Shown one piece after another: positions 21,047-25,230 of a DNA stretch of 25,230 bases. The stretch is from an uncultured Clostridia bacterium (GTDB lineage: Bacteria > Bacillota_A > Clostridia > Christensenellales > Borkfalkiaceae), in contig CAKQXZ010000028.1 of NCBI GenBank assembly GCA_934292955.1, positions 1 to 25,230 of the forward strand, given 5' to 3'. The position numbers were made by a program, and so were the translations under genes. The notes below the pieces were generated by a model. The model saw nothing but the letters and a program-made list of their open reading frames with translations, searched no databases and was not told the origin of the DNA. Every line of letters starts with the position of its first letter. Within the stretch, counting starts at the first letter, position 1.

Positions 21047-22072
21047 ATGTCAGAAGCAAAAAGACATCACTATATTCCGCAATTTATTTTAAAAAATTTC
21101 CTTGATAATAAAGGACAAGTTTTTTATTGGGATATAGAAAAAGAAGTTTTGGAAAAACGTAATCCTAGAAGTATATTTATGAATTTTGATATGTATAGGG
21201 ATGAAGTAAATCATAAAGACAAACCGACATCAATTGAGTCTTCGTTGGCTATTTTCGAAGGAGAAATAGCAACTTTAATCCGACAAAAATTTTTAAAAGA
21301 TAATGAGATTATTATTACGCGTTCAGAATTGGAGGCGTTAAGGATTTTTCTTTCATTATTGTCGTTTCGCTCTGATTTAAGAAAAGATCAATATAAAAAT
21401 TGCAAGTTTAATGAAAGCACGAAAACTTTGCTTGAAAGGTACGCAAAAGGAAATTTTGAAGATCTATGGAAAAGAGAAATAGAGATCTTGTCTAAATGCA
21501 GAACATTTAAAGATGTTAAGGAAAGTGAAGAGATAGATCCTATTATTAAAACAGATTTTATGAATGATATAATAGGATTTTATATGACAATCATAGAAGC
21601 TCGCGGTGGTGAATTTTTATTGACGGATGTTTATCCTACTTTAGAAATATTCCCTGTTAGGAGTGGGGTGAATCTTCATATGCATTGTATATACCCGATT
21701 TCGAATAACCGGGTTTTGCTTCTGAATCACATAATGTTCAAACCCGAGCTCCAAGGGAATTCATTGACGGAACCAATGCGGAGAATATCTCAAATAAAAG
21801 GGGATATGATTATGCCGCCGAAGAACAAATATAAAATCAGCAGACAATTTTTAAGTTCGGAAGATCAATATATCTATAAAGTTAGGAAAATCTATGCGCC
21901 GGACATTGAATATATAAATGCGCTATTATTAAACGAGGCGAGGATTGGTGTGATGTTTACTGATGTAGATAGTATACAACAATCGGTTATTCAATTCAAC
22001 AGAAGAAAAGATACAAAGAAAGGGTATGCCATTTTAGAAAAAGAAATAGAAGGTGTGATTACTGAGGAGTGA
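21047..22072 (+). CDS. DUF4238 family protein
   Basis: 341 residues. The family's N-terminal signature is clear: AKRHHYIPQFILKNF (His7-His8-Tyr9-Ile10-Pro11-Gln12-Phe13), and a following aromatic strand (GQVFYWDIEKEVLEKRNPRS) also fits. The middle is helical with many Leu, Arg and Lys, and no membrane segment is visible. DUF4238 proteins have no firmly known activity; His-rich starts suggest a metal site, perhaps a nuclease-like role, but this is inference. The gene is first behind the 20988 promoter and three bases before the Shedu gene, so the two are co-transcribed. It is clearly AT-richer than region A. Confidence 0.8.
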   Translation: MSEAKRHHYIPQFILKNFLDNKGQVFYWDIEKEVLEKRNPRSIFMNFDMYRDEVNHKDKPTSIESSLAIFEGEIATLIRQKFLKDNEIIITRSELEALRIFLSLLSFRSDLRKDQYKNCKFNESTKTLLERYAKGNFEDLWKREIEILSKCRTFKDVKESEEIDPIIKTDFMNDIIGFYMTIIEARGGEFLLTDVYPTLEIFPVRSGVNLHMHCIYPISNNRVLLLNHIMFKPELQGNSLTEPMRRISQIKGDMIMPPKNKYKISRQFLSSEDQYIYKVRKIYAPDIEYINALLLNEARIGVMFTDVDSIQQSVIQFNRRKDTKKGYAILEKEIEGVITEE

Positions 22073-22075
22073 ATA

Positions 22076-23275
22076 ATGGAAAGTATATTTTTTGAAAAAA
22101 AAGGAACCAAATTAATTCTTTGTTATACACCAGATAATGGTGTGGATTGGTTGTTTGAAAAAATTGTTGAGGAAAAACAAGAACATCATATTAAAAATAC
22201 TTTTTTTGTAAAAGAGTGTAATCTGTATAGAAATGATGAGCAAGAGCATGATACGGAAGAAGTTATAAGGTTCTGTATTGGTGAGATAGGAGCTGATTAT
22301 GTAGCACTCGACTCGGACATTTTGAGTGTATCTAATCATTTCTATTTTTCAAATGACATCGTATTAAAACCTAAAATGTTTGTTGCTTATCGAAATATAT
22401 CGATTTTAAAAAAGATAGATAACATTATAAATAATGATTTATATATAGGTGGTAAGTGGGAAGAAAAAAATGGAATTTCGATTGAAGCGTTTAATTATTT
22501 ATTAAAAATTTTTCCAAATAGTATTGAATTAAACAAATATGCTAATAGTCGTATAGGAAATATCTTAAAAGAATGGTTTCCAGAAGCCGACATGTATGAA
22601 CCTATTTTTAATAAGTATATAGTTGGGAAAAGCACAAAGAAAATAGGATCTAATTATTCAGAAGCAAACATGAAAATTGAACTTGAGCAATTTTCGATTG
22701 CTTTGCGCCAATTGGAAAAGATGTTATCTGAAGCACAAGGATTTGATGAAAGAGTATGGCAAGATAAAATTCATCAAATTCTACAACTTTTATATCCAAA
22801 ATATATTTTTAGCACAAGAGAAATCGAGTTTAAAGGAATTGATGGGTATGATAAACGTCCTGATTTTTTATTGGTGGACCATGGCGGGTTTGTAGATATT
22901 TTGGAAATAAAAAAACCTGATGCACAAATATTAACAAAACAAGCATCGTATAGAAACAATTATGTTCCCGTAAGAGAATTTGCTGGGGCAATACAGCAGA
23001 TTGAAAAATATATTTTCTGTTTAACGGCAAGAAAAGAAAATCGCGAATATGTTATATCGAAATTAAAGGAGAAAATACCGATTGATATAACTCCTGAAAT
23101 AGTTAATCCTCAGGGAATATTGCTACTAGGACGTAGTAATGAATTCAATCTTGAGCAAAAAAGAGATTTTGAGTTGATAAAACGTCAATATAAAAATATA
23201 GCAGATATAATGACTTATGATGACTTGATTCAACGATTAAAAAATATCATTACTTCTTTCAAAATGAAGCTTTAA
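22076..23275 (+). CDS. Shedu-type (SduA, DUF4263) defence nuclease
   Basis: 399 residues. The C-terminal part carries the SduA-type nuclease core: Gln229 in VWQDKIHQIL, then KRPDFLLVD with Asp263 and VDILEIKKP with Glu277 and Lys279, a PD-(D/E)XK arrangement. After it come the REFAGAIQQIEKY helix and a GILLLGRS strand typical of the family. The N-terminal 220 residues do not match a family I can name and probably sense the trigger. Shedu proteins are known single-gene anti-phage systems with DNA nuclease activity. Here the gene follows a DUF4238 gene with a three-base gap; GAGGAG overlaps that gene's end. The base composition is very AT-rich. Confidence 0.85.
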   Translation: MESIFFEKKGTKLILCYTPDNGVDWLFEKIVEEKQEHHIKNTFFVKECNLYRNDEQEHDTEEVIRFCIGEIGADYVALDSDILSVSNHFYFSNDIVLKPKMFVAYRNISILKKIDNIINNDLYIGGKWEEKNGISIEAFNYLLKIFPNSIELNKYANSRIGNILKEWFPEADMYEPIFNKYIVGKSTKKIGSNYSEANMKIELEQFSIALRQLEKMLSEAQGFDERVWQDKIHQILQLLYPKYIFSTREIEFKGIDGYDKRPDFLLVDHGGFVDILEIKKPDAQILTKQASYRNNYVPVREFAGAIQQIEKYIFCLTARKENREYVISKLKEKIPIDITPEIVNPQGILLLGRSNEFNLEQKRDFELIKRQYKNIADIMTYDDLIQRLKNIITSFKMKL

Positions 23276-23319
23276 ATTGCTTTTAATGAAATTATTTTTA
23301 GGGTATTCTGGAGTACATT

Positions 23320-25122
23320 ATGAATAATCAAGAAATTCAAAACGAGCTTTTACAAGTTCAAAAAGAAATATCCGAATTGCCGATAGGGTATATCTCGAAA
23401 AAGGCGATTAACGGAAAAACGAAGCAGTATCTTCAATGGACGGAAAACGGCAAAAAGAAAAGCAAATATGTTGATGACGAACTTGCCGAAGAATTGCGCG
23501 TGAAAATAGAGCGTAGACGCGAACTTCAAAAACGCGAAAAAGAACTTACTTTTATGCTTCCCAAACCGAAGAAAAACGAGCAAGAAAAAAAGGAAACGCA
23601 CGTTTTCAGAACCGATGTAATGCTCGGAGAAAACTTGAAAAGTTACGTTCAGACAGTCGCAAATTATAAAAAAAGAAGTCTTTATAAGAATATTTGCGAT
23701 TATGTTTACGGAGATGTTCGAGACAGAGTTTTTATTCTTTACGGATTAAGGCGCACGGGTAAAACGACGCTCATACGCCAGGTTATAGCCGAAATGAACG
23801 ACGAAGATTTTTCAAAAACGGCATTTATTCAGGTCGGCGCGGGAATCGGTTTAAGCGATATCAATCAGGACTTAAAATACCTGATGAACAGCGGATACAA
23901 ATATGTGTTTATAGACGAAGTAACGCTTATCGAAGATTTTATCGAAGGCGCTGCGCTTTTTTCGGATATATTTGCCGCTTGCGGAATGAAAATCGTGTTA
24001 TCGGGTACGGATTCGCTCGGATTCTTCTTTTCCGAAGACGAGCAGTTATACGACCGTTGCATTTTCCTTCATACCACGTTTATTCCGTACAGGGAATTTG
24101 AAGAAGTTCTCGGCATAAAGGGGATCGATGAATATATTTGTTACGGCGGAACGATGAGCCTCGGCGGCGTTCATTATAACGAAAAATCCACGTTCGCAAA
24201 CAAGAAAAGCGTTGACGAATACGTCGACAGCGCAATAGCCAAAAATATTCAGCATTCTCTTAAATGCTATCAGTACGGCGGGCATTTTCGCGCGCTCTAT
24301 GATTTATATGAGAAAAACGAGCTGACGAGCGCGATAAACCGCGTTGTGGAAGATGTCAACCATCGTTTCACTTTAGACGTTCTGACGAAAGATTTTATGT
24401 CTCACGATTTGGGCGTTTCGGCAAAGAATTTGCGAAACGACAGGCAGAATCAGAACGATATTCTTGACAGAATCGACAAAGAAGAATTTACTAAGCGGCT
24501 TAAAAATCTGCTCGAAATCAGAAACAGGGAAGAGCAGACCGTAACGATTTCGGAAGAACATAGAAGAGAAATTAAAGAGTATCTCGACGCTTTGGATTTA
24601 ACTGTGGACATCGATATTCAGACGTTGCCTGTCGGGCGGGGAAAGAACTTCAAAACCGTTTTTACTCAACCGGGAATGAGATATTCGCAAGCAAAAGAAC
24701 TCGTGCAATCGTTGCTTGAAGACGGGGAGTTTCAGGAGCTTTCAATAGACGAAAGAAATGCGGTTATCGAACGGATTTTGAGCGATATAAAGGGCAGAAT
24801 GATGGAAGACATTGTGTTACTTGAAACAAAGATTGCGAATCCGAAAAAGCAGGTTTTTCAGCTTCAATTCGCCGTCGGCGAATTCGATATGGTTGTTGCG
24901 GATAATGCGAATGCGACTTGTGAAATTTACGAAGTAAAGCACAGCAAGGAACAAGCGAAAGAGCAATTCAGACATTTGGTTGACGAAGAAAAACTGAAAA
25001 ACACGGAATTCAGATACGGGAAAATCACGAAGAGAGCGGTCATCTATCGCGGAGAAAATACAACTTTGGAAAACGGAATAGAATATAGGAACGTAGAAGA
25101 TTATTTGAAATCTCTTCTTTGA
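23320..25122 (+). CDS. AAA ATPase with C-terminal PD-(D/E)XK-like domain
   Basis: 600 residues; GGAG lies six bases before ATG. An N-terminal strand-rich piece (LPIGYISKKAINGKTKQYLQ, about 20-40) resembles the short DUF6788-type domain, followed by a charged coiled coil. The ATPase core has Walker A GLRRTGKTT (Gly142-Thr150), Walker B VFIDEVT (Asp199-Glu200) and a SGTDS sensor. This is the AAA_14-like 'archaeal ATPase' type. The end holds a nuclease-like triad: GEFDMVV (Asp523) and YEVKHS (Glu538, Lys540). Such ATPases often carry a DUF4143-like end and occur as scattered accessory genes. It sits 44 bases after the Shedu gene with no terminator visible, so read-through is possible, but its composition is closer to region A. 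Confidence 0.82.
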   Translation: MNNQEIQNELLQVQKEISELPIGYISKKAINGKTKQYLQWTENGKKKSKYVDDELAEELRVKIERRRELQKREKELTFMLPKPKKNEQEKKETHVFRTDVMLGENLKSYVQTVANYKKRSLYKNICDYVYGDVRDRVFILYGLRRTGKTTLIRQVIAEMNDEDFSKTAFIQVGAGIGLSDINQDLKYLMNSGYKYVFIDEVTLIEDFIEGAALFSDIFAACGMKIVLSGTDSLGFFFSEDEQLYDRCIFLHTTFIPYREFEEVLGIKGIDEYICYGGTMSLGGVHYNEKSTFANKKSVDEYVDSAIAKNIQHSLKCYQYGGHFRALYDLYEKNELTSAINRVVEDVNHRFTLDVLTKDFMSHDLGVSAKNLRNDRQNQNDILDRIDKEEFTKRLKNLLEIRNREEQTVTISEEHRREIKEYLDALDLTVDIDIQTLPVGRGKNFKTVFTQPGMRYSQAKELVQSLLEDGEFQELSIDERNAVIERILSDIKGRMMEDIVLLETKIANPKKQVFQLQFAVGEFDMVVADNANATCEIYEVKHSKEQAKEQFRHLVDEEKLKNTEFRYGKITKRAVIYRGENTTLENGIEYRNVEDYLKSLL

Positions 25123-25192
25123 AATCGCGAAGTGCGTGGTTCGAAAATGGAACGGAAAAAGCGAGAAAACAGAGAAATGAAAACTCAAAACG

Positions 25193-25213
25193 GCTGATAA
25201 AATCAGCTATTTT
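25193..25213 (+). terminator. Weak hairpin terminator after the AAA ATPase
   Basis: GCTGAT (25193-25198), a 3-base loop and ATCAGC (25202-25207), followed by TATTTT. It is a short stem with a short T tail, 70 bases past the stop. The last bases of the window show no further gene start. Confidence 0.5.
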
Positions 25214-25230
25214 GGGCAACGCAGACATCT

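Overview
The window reads as accessory, mobile DNA from a Gram-positive anaerobe, most likely an uncultured Clostridia-type member of Bacillota. Supporting signs are strong GGAGG-type ribosome binding sites, A/T-leaning but mixed composition, large serine recombinases, a TnpV-like protein, a Gram-positive conjugation ATPase, and proteins of DUF4238, DUF6551-like and Shedu type. No rRNA, tRNA or CRISPR array is visible. A finer taxonomic call is not possible from the sequence alone.

Region A (1-9525, plus strand) looks like the end of an integrative and conjugative element. It starts inside a VirB4/TraE-type ATPase. Next comes a 1049-residue secreted protein with Ig-like repeats, Cys-rich repeats and a pilin-like C-terminal hairpin. 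Then come a TnpV-like protein, a 40-residue membrane peptide, a small basic protein, a structured inverted repeat, a 58-residue protein, and a tandem of three large-serine-recombinase-type genes. The middle recombinase has no catalytic domain and overlaps the third by 116 bases. A perfect 26-base palindrome follows the last recombinase.

Region B (9626-10348) is one cargo gene, a CD-NTase-like nucleotidyltransferase behind a full-consensus promoter. A bidirectional terminator separates it from region C.

Region C (10401-15811, minus strand) is a tightly packed six-gene operon. In transcription order it encodes a resolvase-like protein without its catalytic serine, an active-looking serine recombinase whose zinc ribbon is replaced by another C-terminal domain, two smaller proteins that seem to carry that same domain, a ParB-like protein, and a DUF6551-like ParB-fold protein. 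It looks like a self-contained DNA-rearrangement or partition module.

Region D (15871-20891) has two divergent XRE-type regulators flanked by related hairpins, a pair of 27-base direct repeats, and then a plus-strand operon. That operon encodes a RelB-like antitoxin, an unknown protein, two different metallophosphoesterases and two unknown proteins.

Region E (20970-25122) is the best defence candidate. A consensus promoter with repeated 9-base motifs drives a DUF4238 gene and a gene with a Shedu (SduA, DUF4263) nuclease domain. Both are visibly more AT-rich than their surroundings. They are followed by an AAA ATPase fused to a PD-(D/E)XK-like C-terminus. The candidates for something undescribed are the DUF4238-Shedu pair, the region C operon with its repeated domain, and the surface-protein/pilin-like fusion.
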